NCBI RefSeq assembly: GCF_042477335.2
Contig: NC_091246.1
Location: 251,910,501-251,974,500 of the forward strand
Reading direction: 5' to 3'
DNA from: Ovis canadensis
Taxonomy: Eukaryota; Chordata; Mammalia; Artiodactyla; Bovidae
Length of the DNA stretch: 64,000 nt
The notes below the pieces were generated by a model. It was not told the DNA's origin. It did not search any database and saw only the letters and a list, made by a program, of their open reading frames with translations. Positions 10,771 to 20,148 of the stretch are shown here, piece after piece (position 1 is the stretch's first letter; each line of letters opens with the position of its first letter). The position numbers and the translations under genes were made by a program.

Positions 10771-10882
10771 GTACTGTAATCTAAATAAATTTATTCAAGA
10801 AGGAAACTGACATCACTTGGGCAAATGGGAAAAAGCATCCTGTGTCATAAACAGAAGGTGACCATAAAAATAAATGCAGTAG

Positions 10883-11215
10883 GGCTTCCCTAGTTGTCTA
10901 GTAGTTAAGAATCTGCCTTGAGATGCAAAGGACACAGGCTCAATCCCTGGTCGGAGAAGACGTCATATGCCACAGAATAGCAACAAAGCCCAAGTGCCTC
11001 AACTCCTGAGCCTGTGCTCTGAAGCCCAAGGGCAGCAACTACGGAAGCCCACACGCCTAGAGCCTGCACACTGCAACAAGAGAAGCCACCCCAGTGAGAA
11101 GCTCTCCCACCACAACTGGAGAGCAGCCCCTGCTTGCCACAACTAGAGAAAGCCTGTGTGCAGCAAAGAAGATCCGATGCAGCCAAAAATAAATAAATGA
11201 ATATATATATCACAA
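10883..11215 (+). mobile_element. CHR-1-type long SINE
   Basis: Sense orientation with 'ggcttccctagttgtctagtagttaagaatctgcc', 'ggctcaatccctggtc', then the long body with repeated 'aactagagaaagcctgtgtgcagcaaagaag' style blocks, 'gatgcagccaaaaataaataaatg' and an A/T-rich tail. Confidence 0.85.
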
Positions 11216-11624
11216 AAATAAATATGATGAAAACTCTTGTTAGAGAAGAGGCATAATCAATAGCTGTTGAGCAAAAGAGCAGGACTTTAAGAGAGGCTGA
11301 AAATACCAGGCTCTAAGCTGACACCACCTTGGCTTTGATGTTATCTGAAGGATTGGGAAAGAACCAAAAGGGAATGACTCAGGCACCCTGTGAGCCAGTG
11401 CTATTCACCCTCTTCTCCAGGAAGCCCCATGCCAGAGGAAATGCTGGGCCAGGTGATGCATAGAAGGTCCTGGAAACAAAGGGTGAGGAACATGGGTCTG
11501 CTCCTGAAAAGCCCCAAGCACTGTAAGAAAAGAAGGCAGTGAAGAGGTACTGGGCTAGGGGCCAGGAGACGCCAACGTGAAGGCTCCTTCTGTCACTTCC
11601 CTGCCTTGAAAGGGATCAGGATAC
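11216..11624. other. No recognised feature
   Basis: I see no exon or confident repeat. Confidence 0.35.
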
Positions 11625-12112
11625 TCCATCCCAAAATATGCCACTTTGGCATAAGAGTTATTTTGAGCTAAAGGCAATTGAGAATTGACACATGCATGAA
11701 GAGTTCTTTGCCCTCCCTTTATCTGCCTAAAAGTAGGACATAAATTTCCCTTTGAGGAATATGTCCTTCACCCATCGTCCTTGTACTACAGAGAGAAAAG
11801 CAACTCTTATCATTAAAGATGGGGAGTCGGCACTGGAATGAATCTGCATAAGCAGACTTTACTAAAATAGCTCTTATCTTCCATTGGTTCCCTCATATAT
11901 TTCCTAGTCATTTTGCCATAATTTACTGTCCCTCATAATCTAAACCTTCTTTTCATTGCAAAAAAAGATAGATGTGCCCTTGAGTCTAACCACTTCTTTT
12001 GAGTCTCACGTCTTTTCTGTGAACTTCCATGCATGTAAATATTAATAAATAGCTTGTGCCTTTTCTCCTATTAATCTGTCTTTTCTTAGTTTTAATTTGT
12101 AGTCCCGCATAG
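11625..12112 (+). mobile_element. Old LTR (probably ERVL class)
   Basis: The sequence starts near 'tactccatcccaaaatatgccactttggcataag', passes 'cctaaaagtaggacata' and 'aatatgtccttcacc', and ends near 'tgcatgtaaatattaataaatagcttgtgcc'. A related copy lies at 44815-45365. The 'aaaatatgccactttggcat' opening is typical of old mammalian ERVL-type LTRs. The subfamily name is not resolved. Confidence 0.5.
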
Positions 12113-12132
12113 CACACACGCACGTGCATTAA

Positions 12133-12200
12133 ACTTAGGTCTTCCCAGGTGGCGCTAGTGGTGAAGAACATACCTGCCAAAGCAGGAGACATTGGGAAAT
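12133..12200 (+). mobile_element. Bov-tA 5' fragment
   Basis: Only the tRNA-like head remains ('cttcccaggtggcgctagtggtgaagaac', 'cctgccaaagcaggagac'). It stops just before the endogenous retrovirus at 12228. Confidence 0.75.
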
Positions 12201-12227
12201 AACTTTAGTGAGCCCTGACTCTTGCAC

Positions 12228-12609
12228 TGTTAGGTAGTTAGAATAGGGTAAAGGAGTCCAGGATGGTGGTGGATAAAAGACAAAGAAGGGAAAAGCCCTT
12301 GAAAATAGAACTAAGAAAGGTCCAAGAATCAGAGTGAAGACCTCAGGTGGAGCAAACAGCCCTCCTGGCTAGCCCAGTTTACATGGGGAAGGCTCAGGGG
12401 GAGGAGAAAAAAACACATAAAAAGAGGAGCCAAAATTGAGGCCAGGGCTTCTCTTCGTGTTTTTTGGGTGGGTCAGTCCGCTCTCACGCCGCGAGGATGT
12501 ATTTTCCTTTGCTTGCCAAATAACACTGAGCTGTAACACTGGCCCATCCGTCGCTTCAAATTTTTGCTGCAGTGAGACAGAACCAAGGAAATTACACACT
12601 CCCCTGACA
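12228..12609 (+). mobile_element. 5' LTR of the class I endogenous retrovirus
   Basis: Begins TGTTAGGTAGTTAGAA and ends CCCCTGACA, in the TG...CA form. It aligns along its whole length with 21188-21589. Shared blocks include 'ggataaaagacaaagaagg', 'aaacagccctcctggctagccca', 'gaggatgtattttcctttgct' and 'gagctgtaacactgg'. The two copies differ by scattered substitutions and indels, implying an old insertion. Confidence 0.88.
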
Positions 12610-12613
12610 TATA

Positions 12614-12631
12614 TGGTGCCGTGACTCGGAT
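12614..12631 (+). promoter_or_regulatory. Retroviral primer binding site, tRNA-His type
   Basis: TGGTGCCGTGACTCGGAT lies 4 bases after the LTR end. It is complementary to the 3' end of histidine tRNA (…ATCCGAGTCACGGCACCA), the primer used by the HERV-H-like class I elements. Confidence 0.85.
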
Positions 12632-13364
12632 TTAACCTGGCTGAAACAATCTGGGCTCGGCCCCCACAAAGCAGAAGCCAAGCACAGCAGAAGCCCAACT
12701 TGGCGAAAGCTCCCATGGGGGAAGCTGAATGTGGAAAACAAAAAAAACCAGCACAGGGGAAGTGACAAGAAGCCCAGCATGCTGGAAACTGGGAAAGAAA
12801 AAACAAACTCAGCAGAAAGCTCACGTGGCTCAGTCTCAGATTCCAAAAGACCTCCAACTGGGGTAGGAGCTCCTTGCCCCTATGACATGTAGCTAACAAA
12901 ATCTTAATTCCTTTGCAATCTCTTGTTCCTTGTTTCCTTGAACACCCTGTGAACAGGCGAGGAACAGTGGGTGCCCAAGGGTGTCTTGAAGGCTCTACTA
13001 TCTCCTGCCTTAGTAGCTGTTGCCCAAGTGGACGGGGGTTCTTCTCTCCTTAGTACTCTTTGTGCCAAGGATCAGGCCAATGAAAACTGTGAGCATAGGT
13101 CAGGTATTTAGCAGATTTTCTGGTAAGTTATGAAGAGGATTGCTTGATAGCTATATTTTCCCCATTGCTTTCTCCTCCCATCCTTCAGCTCTTCTCACCA
13201 TCTATGCCACTGTTTGATTGGGCAGGTCATCATCTTTCCATTTCTGAAAGTTGTGTTTTAAACCATTTACCTAAGATTGGGACTCAAACCCAGGTGGCAG
13301 GGACTCTGTGCTATGCTTAGTCACTCAGTCATGCCTGACTGGGACTTGAGCCCAGTCGAAACCC
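12632..13364 (+). other. Leader of the endogenous retrovirus
   Basis: Untranslated sequence downstream of the primer site, purine-rich at 12650-12900. Around 13285-13350 there is a short SINE-like piece ('gtgctatgcttagtcactcagtcatgcctgact'). No intact gag start is seen. Confidence 0.5.
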
Positions 13365-13960
13365 ATGGTGCCTGGTTTTAGGACCTAATGAAGCTTAGGC
13401 TCTTGCTGTCTTACTGTAAAAAATTCAATGAGAGACACAGCAGTAGTAAGAGATAGATTTGTTTGGATTCAGAGAGACAAAGACTCCATAGGGTGTAGGC
13501 CATTGCAGAAGGTGAGTGCAGGGGCCATGGAATGTGGTGTGGTTAGTTTTCCTGAGCTGGGTGATTTTATTTGCTAATGAGTGGGAGGATCATTAGGGCT
13601 TCCCTGGTGGGAGGATCATTCCAACAATTGGGGAACCACCCACTCCTCTGTCTTTTGACAGTGCCTTGGAACTGTCCTGGCGCCTCTGGGTGTGTCATTC
13701 AGCTTGAAGATTGAGGATCAAGGTTTAGATGAATTTGACTTGTCATCTTGGACCCACTTGATTTTAATCGGTTTATGTTATGCCCATGGGCTATGTAATT
13801 TTTTCAAAAGTTGTGCCTGCCCCCTTCCTTCTTGTTTCATGCTCTTTTCCTGCGCCCCATCCGGGCCCACAATGTTGCCTCTACAATCTTCTGGAGGGAC
13901 AACCACAAAATACCTGGCCTTTGGGGTAGAAATTCTGTACAATATCCAATCCCTCTAGAT
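13365..13960 (-). mobile_element. Probable nested antisense LTR
   Basis: The stretch 'tttgacagtgccttggaactgtcctggcgcc...gtgtgtcattcagc' and 'ggtttatgttatgcccatgggctatgtaattttttcaaaagttgtgcctgccccc' resembles, by recall, the reversed U3/R of a mammalian class I LTR. Edges and target duplication were not found. Confidence 0.35.
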
Positions 13961-14296
13961 ATTTAGGCCTTCATCTTCTATGTTTCCCACAACACGTGCA
14001 ACAACAGCATCTCTCAGTGAACCCACTACGGCGGGTGACAGGCACACAATGCCTGCTAGAAGTCTGTCTGTGGGTGGCATCCCTTCAAGGGCAACTGGGC
14101 TTCCAGGGATAATGTTTGCCACTTTGGGAGTTAGCCCTGCAGGCTGTTTGGGCCCAAACCCTTGCCACCCTTCTAAAGTTACAAACATACCCCTGAATCA
14201 AATCTCCACTCCACTTTTATGGTACATCTGGTCTGTTGCCTCTTATCAGTTTGTTCTTAAGCTACTTATTAACTCCTGCAACCAGGAGCCTGCCCC
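13961..14296. other. Unidentified sequence inside the retrovirus
   Basis: An open frame of 77 codons on the - strand (14188-13955) and one of 107 codons on the + strand (13980-14303) overlap. Neither shows a motif I recognise. This could be interior sequence of the nested antisense element or displaced retroviral sequence. Confidence 0.3.
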
Positions 14297-14815
14297 CATG
14301 TAAGCAACATCTCTCCATCAGCCCTGGGATTTCTTTGGAAGGAATGATGCTAAAGCTGAAGCTCCAGTACTTTGGACACCTCATGCGAAGAGTTGACTCA
14401 TTGGGAAAGACTTTGATGCTGGGAGGGATTGGGGGCAGGAGAAGAAGGGGACAACCGAGGATGAGATGGCTGGATGGCATCACGGACTCGATGGACATGA
14501 GTCTGAGTGAACTTCGGGAGTTGGTGATGGACAGGGAGGCCTGGCGTGCTGCGATTCATGGGGTCACAAAGAGTCGGACACGACTGAGCGACTGAACTGA
14601 ACTGAACTGAACTGATTATTATTTTTATTAAAATACTCCTACATGCTAGTAAAGTAATACTCAAAATTCTCCAAGCCAGGCTTCAGCAATACGTGAACCA
14701 TGAACTTCCTAATGTTCAAGCTAGTTTTAGAAAAGGCAGAGGAACCAGAGATCAAACTGCCAACATTTGCTGGATCATGGAAAAAGCAAGAGAGTGCCAG
14801 AAAAACATCTATTTC

Positions 14816-15299
14816 TGTGGGGCCCTAAATGGGAAACCTTAAAAAAGATGGGTTAGCTTTGCGGTTGGAAACTGAAGATGGCACCTGGCGGAAGAGAGAG
14901 GGGCGTGGCCTATGTTAAAGTTTTTGATTGGCTCTCTTGATTTCCGTGCACGTGGACAGCGCATGAGCACCATAGACTCCTGTTATAATGAAGGCACATG
15001 ACGATTTGACCTTTAACGTGATTGGTACAACTATGGCATATTATGATTTGACCTTTAACATGATTGGTGCAACTATGGAAAGTCCCTCGAAAAACCCCCC
15101 TGCTTGCCTATATAAACCTAGAGTTTGTGGCAACAAAGCGGAACTGCTTAGAGGAACCCCTGTCGCGTCTGACTGTCTCTCACTCACCGCTCGCCGAGGG
15201 GCTGGGTTGGCGGACAGCAGGCTCACCTCTGCTCGGGACCCCTCGGCTTTGCTGAGGGAAGTTCCACTGCCTCTCTCTTTCTGCGGAGCACCCCCTGCA
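14816..15299 (+). mobile_element. Solo LTR of class II (ERVK-like) type inside BovB
   Basis: A 484-bp LTR running TGTGGGG...CCCTGCA sits between two copies of the 6-bp target duplication TATTTC (14810-14815 and 15300-15305). The BovB sequence reads through when the LTR and one duplication are removed. Six-bp duplications are characteristic of class II (betaretrovirus-like) integration. A TATAAA box is at 15111-15116. The U3 part carries two 34-bp near-identical repeats (15003-15036, 15045-15078). Confidence 0.87.
15111..15116 (+). promoter_or_regulatory. TATA box of the nested class II LTR
   Basis: TATAAA within 'tgcctatataaacctag', placed two-thirds into the LTR downstream of the duplicated U3 repeat, as expected for a retroviral core promoter. 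Confidence 0.7.
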
Positions 15300-16530
15300 T
15301 ATTTCTGCTTTATTGTCTATGCCAAAGCCTTTGACTGTGTGGATCACAATAAACTGTGGAAAATTCTGAGAGAGCTGGGAATACCAGACCACCTGACCTG
15401 CCTCTTGAGAAATCTGTATGCAGGTCAGGAAGCAACAGTTAGAACTGGACATGGAACAACAGACTGGTTCCAAACAGGAAAAGGAGTATGTTAGGCTGTA
15501 TATTGTCACCCTGCTTATTTAACTTCTATGCAGAGTACATCATGAGAAACGCTGGACTGGAAGAAATACAAGCTGGAATCAAGACTGCCGGGAGAAATAT
15601 CAATAACCTCTGATATGCAGATGACACCACCCTTATGGCAGAAAGTGAAGAGGAACTAAAAAGCCTCTTGATGAAACTGAAAGAGGAGAGTGAAAAAGTT
15701 GGCTTAAAGCTCAACATTCAGAAAACGAAGATCATGGCATCTGGTCCCATCACTTCATGGGAAATAGATGGGGAAACAGTGGAAACAGTGTCAGACTATT
15801 TTTTGGGGCTCCAAAATCACTGCAGATGGTGACTGCAGCCGTGAAATTAAAAGACGCTTACTCCTTGGAAGAAAAGTTATGACCAACCTAGATAGCATAT
15901 TCAAAAGCAGAGACATTACTTTGCCGACTAAGGTCCATCTAGTCAAGGCTATGGTTTTTCCAGTGGTCATGTATGGATGTGAGAGTTGGACTGTGAAGAA
16001 GGCTGAGCGCCGAAGAATTGATGCGTTTGAACTGCGGTGTTGGAGAAGACTCTTGAGAGTCCCTTGGACTGCAAGGAGATCCAACCAGTCCGTTCTGAAG
16101 GAGATCAGCCCTGGGATTTCTTTGGAAGGAATGATGCTAAAGCTGAAACTCCAGTACTTTGGCCACCTCATGCGAAGAGTTGACTCATTGGAAAAGACTT
16201 TGATGCTGGCAGGGATTGAGGGCAGGAGGAGAAGGGGATGACAGAGGATGAGATGGCTGGATGGCATCACGGACTCGATGGTCGTGAGTCTGAGTGAACT
16301 CCGGGACATGGTGATGGACAGGGAGGCCTGGCGTGCTGCGATTCATGGGGTCGCAAAGAGTCGGACACAACTGAGCAACTGAACTGAACTGAACTGAATG
16401 CCCCTAACAGGACAGATAACCCGCTCCTTTGTCATTACTTCTGTTATTACCTAAAGTGGGTCTATGACAATTAGATGTTTACCATTGGAAACACCCTAAA
16501 CTGCTCTTATGGAGGACTAGGGGAGGGAAT

Positions 16531-16820
16531 AGCTCCTTCAGGCCCTCTGTCACCGCCCCTGGCCTCGGGCATGATGTGGCTTCTCCTGGCTGTCCGTGAC
16601 CTCGGACGCGGGGTAGCTCCTCTCAGCCGCCGCCCCTGACCTCGGACGCGGGGTGTCTCCTCCTGGCTGCCACTGACCTCAGACACGGGGTAACTCCTCC
16701 CAGCCGCTGCCCCTGACCTCGGACACAGGGTAGCTCCTCTTGGCCATGCTTCGCAGCCGCCTGCGCCCTGCGCCTAGTACTTCATGAGACACGACTGAGC
16801 AACTGAACTGAACTGAACTG
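16531..16820 (+). mobile_element. GC-rich tandem-repeat retroposon with BovB-like tail
   Basis: This is a 290-bp insertion between perfect 12-bp target duplications AGGGGAGGGAAT (16519-16530 and 16821-16832). The body is four to five copies of a 37-40 bp GC-rich unit built on 'gacctcggacgcggggtagctcctc', with unit starts at about 16561, 16598, 16638, 16675 and 16715. A short unique segment follows, and then the BovB 3' end 'gagacacgactgagcaactgaactgaactgaactg'. The architecture (VNTR plus LINE-type 3' end plus target duplication) implies mobilisation by BovB machinery. Confidence 0.8.
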
Positions 16821-17059
16821 AGGGGAGGGAATCAGTGACTTACATTCCCTCAGAGCAATAAGAGGATAAGGCTTACGGCTATTTCCCCAGGTTCCCAGCC
16901 TCAGGGCACAGACTTGGATTGCTCTACATCAAGATATCTTTTCCCATCCACAGTGGACAAACCAGCAATGAATTAAGATTACAACCCTTTAATCCTACCC
17001 AGCACTAGTCCCACTGGAGACCTTGGGGATGACCAACTCTAGCCTGGGGATCCCAGGAC

Positions 17060-17240
17060 GTTGACCTGCCTCAACCCGCCTAGGGATCTGGTCCTTGCAA
17101 GGTTGTCACGCCTCAAACTGCTTGGGGATCTGCCAGTCCAGGGGTCTCAGGAGGTCGACATGCCTCAACCTGCCCAGGGATTCGATCTCCAAGAGACTGT
17201 CGTGCCTCAGCCTGCCTGGGGATCTGCACCCTGACCTGGG
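17060..17240 (+). repeat. Degenerate tandem repeat in the retroviral gag region
   Basis: Four imperfect copies of a unit resembling 'gttgacctgcctcaacccgcctagggatctg' begin at about 17060, 17102, 17154 and 17197 (spacings 42, 52, 43). It lies just before the capsid-coding remnant. Confidence 0.6.
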
Positions 17241-17299
17241 GATGCCTGCCTCTCAGGTTGCAACAGTACTGGGTAGGATAACCTTCAGAAAGACTCACC

Positions 17300-17915
17300 C
17301 CTAAAGAAGTCCTCCCATGGAAATAGAAGGAAATGTATTACTTGTGGGACTGTGCCTGGTCTCAGCAATAACTCAGGAGTCCAACGAGAACCCCATTGCT
17401 TTTCTGGAAATGCTAAAAGAGGCCCTCCGAAAGTTTACCAGTCTAGACTTGGACTCTAACAAGGGACCGGTGATTTTAAAGGACAAATTCCTGCCCCAAT
17501 GTGCACCAGACATCAAGATAAAGTTACAATAGCTTCAGCAGCAGGATCCTGCTGCCTCTTTAGATGAGATGGTCCAGACAGCCACCAATACCTTTTATAA
17601 CAGAGAACAGAAGAGAGAGGCCAAGGCCCAGGAAGGGGAGAGAAGGAAAGAGACAAGTCATGCCCAGATGCTGGCCACTCTCCAGGGAAGCCCTATGGCA
17701 AACCACGAGTCCCTGAAAAACAAGGCAGGAGGCAAATGCCTAATCTGTAGTCAGCGGGACATTGGGCCAATGAGTGTCCAAACTGTGGCAAGTTTCCTGA
17801 AACCACTTGCTACAAATGCGATCAGTTGGGACACTGGGCGGCACTTTGCCTTTGGGACCCAAGAGCCTCAATTTACAAGCTCCAAGCCTTCCCTCACAAT
17901 GGCTCGATAAGACTG
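17300..17915 (+). pseudogene. gag: Retroviral gag remnant (capsid end and nucleocapsid)
   Basis: The frame from about 17317 reads the C-terminal capsid domain, with ENPIAFLEMLKEALRKFTSL (the gammaretroviral major-homology-like segment) and later CAPDIKIKLQ, then a stop at 17530. The same frame continues with a charged segment (17569-17720). Two CX2CX4HX4C zinc knuckles follow: one at 17737-17777, broken by a one-base deletion, and one intact at 17808-17849 in another frame. Upstream matrix-like coding sequence is not recognisable. Broken by at least one stop and one frameshift; no function expected. Confidence 0.82.
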
Positions 17916-17924
17916 AAGTGGCCC

Positions 17925-18075
17925 ACTCCAGCCAGCCCACCTGTCACAGATAACCATCATGGGGCTGGAGCCAAGGGTGCAACTGGATGTGGCAGGTAGG
18001 TCCAAGAATTTTTTGGTTGACACAGGGGCTACCCACTCTGTCCTGACCTCCTACTCCAGAGCCTTCTCCTAAATC
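17925..18075 (+). pseudogene. pro: Retroviral protease remnant
   Basis: The reading VDTGATHSVLT, with the catalytic Asp codon at 18019-18021, is the retropepsin active site. The flap and C-terminal half are absent: about 60 bp later the sequence jumps to the connection region of pol. Confidence 0.8.
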
Positions 18076-18084
18076 TGTACCATT

Positions 18085-19020
18085 TTGGGTGCAACAGAAT
18101 GTACCCGCCTTGAGGTTGCCAGATCCAGAAAAAGCACTCCAATTATATGTCCATGAAAAGGAAGTAATAGTCTTGGGAGTGTTAACTCAAAAGTTGGGAC
18201 CTGAGCCCCAGCTTGTAGCTTACTTATCCAAGAGGCTTGCTCCACCTACCCAAGGCTGGCCTCCCTGCCTTCAAAATTTTGCAGCTATTGAAGTCCTGAC
18301 AGAAGATGCTTTAAAACTCTCTTTTGGGGACAAACTATTTTTACCAAACACCAAGTGAAACAACTCCTGAATGGGAGAGGCCATTTATGGATGTCTGATC
18401 AAAGGATCCTCAGATATCAAGTAGATGGAAAATCCAGGCCTGACTATATCCCCTTGTGAGGTTCTTAACCCTGCTACTCTCCTGCCTACCCCCAGGGACT
18501 CTCTCCCCTTTCACTCTTGCCTAGAAACTTTGGGCCTTTGGACAAAACCTAGATAGGGATTATCAGAAGATCCTCTGACCAATCCTGTGGAAATCTGGTA
18601 CACTGATGGAAGCAGCTTTGTCTTGGATGGAAAAAGAAGAGCTGGATATGCAGTAGTCTCCAATTTTGAGACCATAAAGGCTAAACCTTTGCCACCAGAC
18701 CCTTCAGCCCAATTAGCTGAGCACATAGCCTTGACTTGAGCTTTAGAGCTGGGAAAAGGAAGAAGAGCAGCCATTTAGACTGACTCCAAGTATGCCTTTC
18801 TGGTGCTATTTGGAAAGAAAGAGGCCACTTGACCACCCGGGGGTTTCCAACCAAATATAGTGATCAAATCCTTAGGCTCTTGGAGGCAGTTCATCTGCCT
18901 GCTGAGGTTTCAGTCTCCCACTGTAAAGGACACCTGAAAGGGAGCATGGAAGTGGCACGAGGGAACCAAGCAATCGATCAGGCAGCTAAGAGAGCAACAT
19001 TATAGAACAATGACCTCATA
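18085..19020 (+). pseudogene. pol: Retroviral pol remnant: connection and RNase H, RT core deleted
   Basis: The frame 18089-18358 reads the end of the reverse transcriptase/connection region (GVLTQKLGPEPQLVAYLSKR). From about 18590 the RNase H domain is visible with YTDGSSF and, after two in-frame stops, TDSKYAF. The fingers and palm, including the catalytic YxDD box, are missing between 18075 and 18085, so most of RT has been deleted. Several stops follow. Confidence 0.82.
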
Positions 19021-19129
19021 GGGATTGCTATCTTAGTTCCACAGACTAATTTGCCAGAAACTCCTTCATATACTGAAGGTGAGAGTTAAAGTGAAGAGTG
19101 AGGGCTTTCAAGATCATATGGGGTGGTTC

Positions 19130-20148
19130 TGAAAGGAGGGACTCCTTTTTCTGCCTGGGAACCGCCAATGGAAGTTGATTAACTCCTCACATGCCACTAC
19201 TCATTTAGGGGAGGAGGCCCTCCAAAGGTTACTAGAAATGTCCTTCAGAGAAATGGGCCTCCAAATGACTATAAGGCAAGTGGTCTCAACTTGTCCCACT
19301 TGCCAATTAAACAACCCCCAAGGAGCTCGAAGACCCCAGCTGGCCCAGCCCGTCTAACGACGTGGGACCTATCCAGGAGAGGACGGGCAGATAGACTTCA
19401 CCCAGATGCCAGCTTCTCAAGGGTATAAATACCTATTAGTCATGATAGATACATCCACAGGATGGATTGAAGGCTTTCCCAGCCAGACTGAAAAGGCTGA
19501 GGAGGTGGTTTAAAAAAAAAAAACAAAAAAAAACCTGTTTCATGAAATCATTCCAAGATTTGGTCTGCCCGGGTCATTACAAAGTGACAATGAGACATCA
19601 TTTACTTTTAAGGTCACCCAAGGGGTCTCTACAGCATTGGGCATTACTTATTATCTCCATTGTGCCTGGAGGCCTCAATCTTCAGGAAAAGTAGAAAGAG
19701 CCAACCAATTCTTAAAATCAGCGATAAAAAAGATAACCCAGGAGACCTCCCTGGGATGGAAGGAGGCTTTACCAATAGCTCTCCTTCACATCCATATTGC
19801 CCTTAAGGAACAGGTTGGTCTTAGCCCTTATGAGATACTATATGGGAGAGCTTTTGTTTATGTCAATGACCTCTTCCTAGATCCAGAAGCACAGACCCTC
19901 TGGTCTTATACCATGCCATTGGGCAATTCCAACAAGATACACGCTTGTGGGGTATGAACCAGGACCCAAAAGATTCTAAGGAGTCACCACTATATGGTCC
20001 AGGGACTCAAGTCCTAGTTAAAGTCTGGGAAGATGGGTCCCCAAAGGCTCAACTCCAGCCCACATGGAAGGGCCCCTACCCTGCAATACTTTCTGCCCCC
20101 ACAGCAGTCAAGGTGCCAGGACAGGACTCCTCAATACACCTGTGAGCC
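19130..20148 (+). pseudogene. pol: Retroviral integrase remnant
   Basis: The zinc-binding HHCC module spans about 19175-19315 (SSHATTHLG ... CPTC). The catalytic core starts with the first acidic residue in DFTQMP (about 19397) and reaches the SGKVERANQ block with the last Glu (about 19690). An A-rich insertion (19510-19533) breaks the frame between them. The C-terminal GPY/F module (LQPTWKGPYPAI) lies at 20050-20090. Stops and frameshifts scatter the domain over three frames. Confidence 0.85.

Larger units (their letters stand above)
14297..16398 (+). mobile_element. Nested BovB sequence in two blocks, split by an LTR
   Basis: Block one (about 14318-14612) is a BovB 3' end with terminal CTGAA repeats. 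Block two begins at about 14640 in the reverse transcriptase region ('gctagtaaagtaatactcaaaattctcc'), is interrupted at 14816-15299 by a class II LTR, and runs from 15306 to its own terminal 'gaactgaactgaactgaa' at 16398. It includes the 'YADD' region near 15613 and MVFPVVMYGCESWTVKKAE. TGCCCC occurs at 14291-14296 and again at 16399-16404, which could be a target duplication around the whole unit. Two BovB 3' ends in tandem suggest two insertions or a chimera. Confidence 0.8.
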
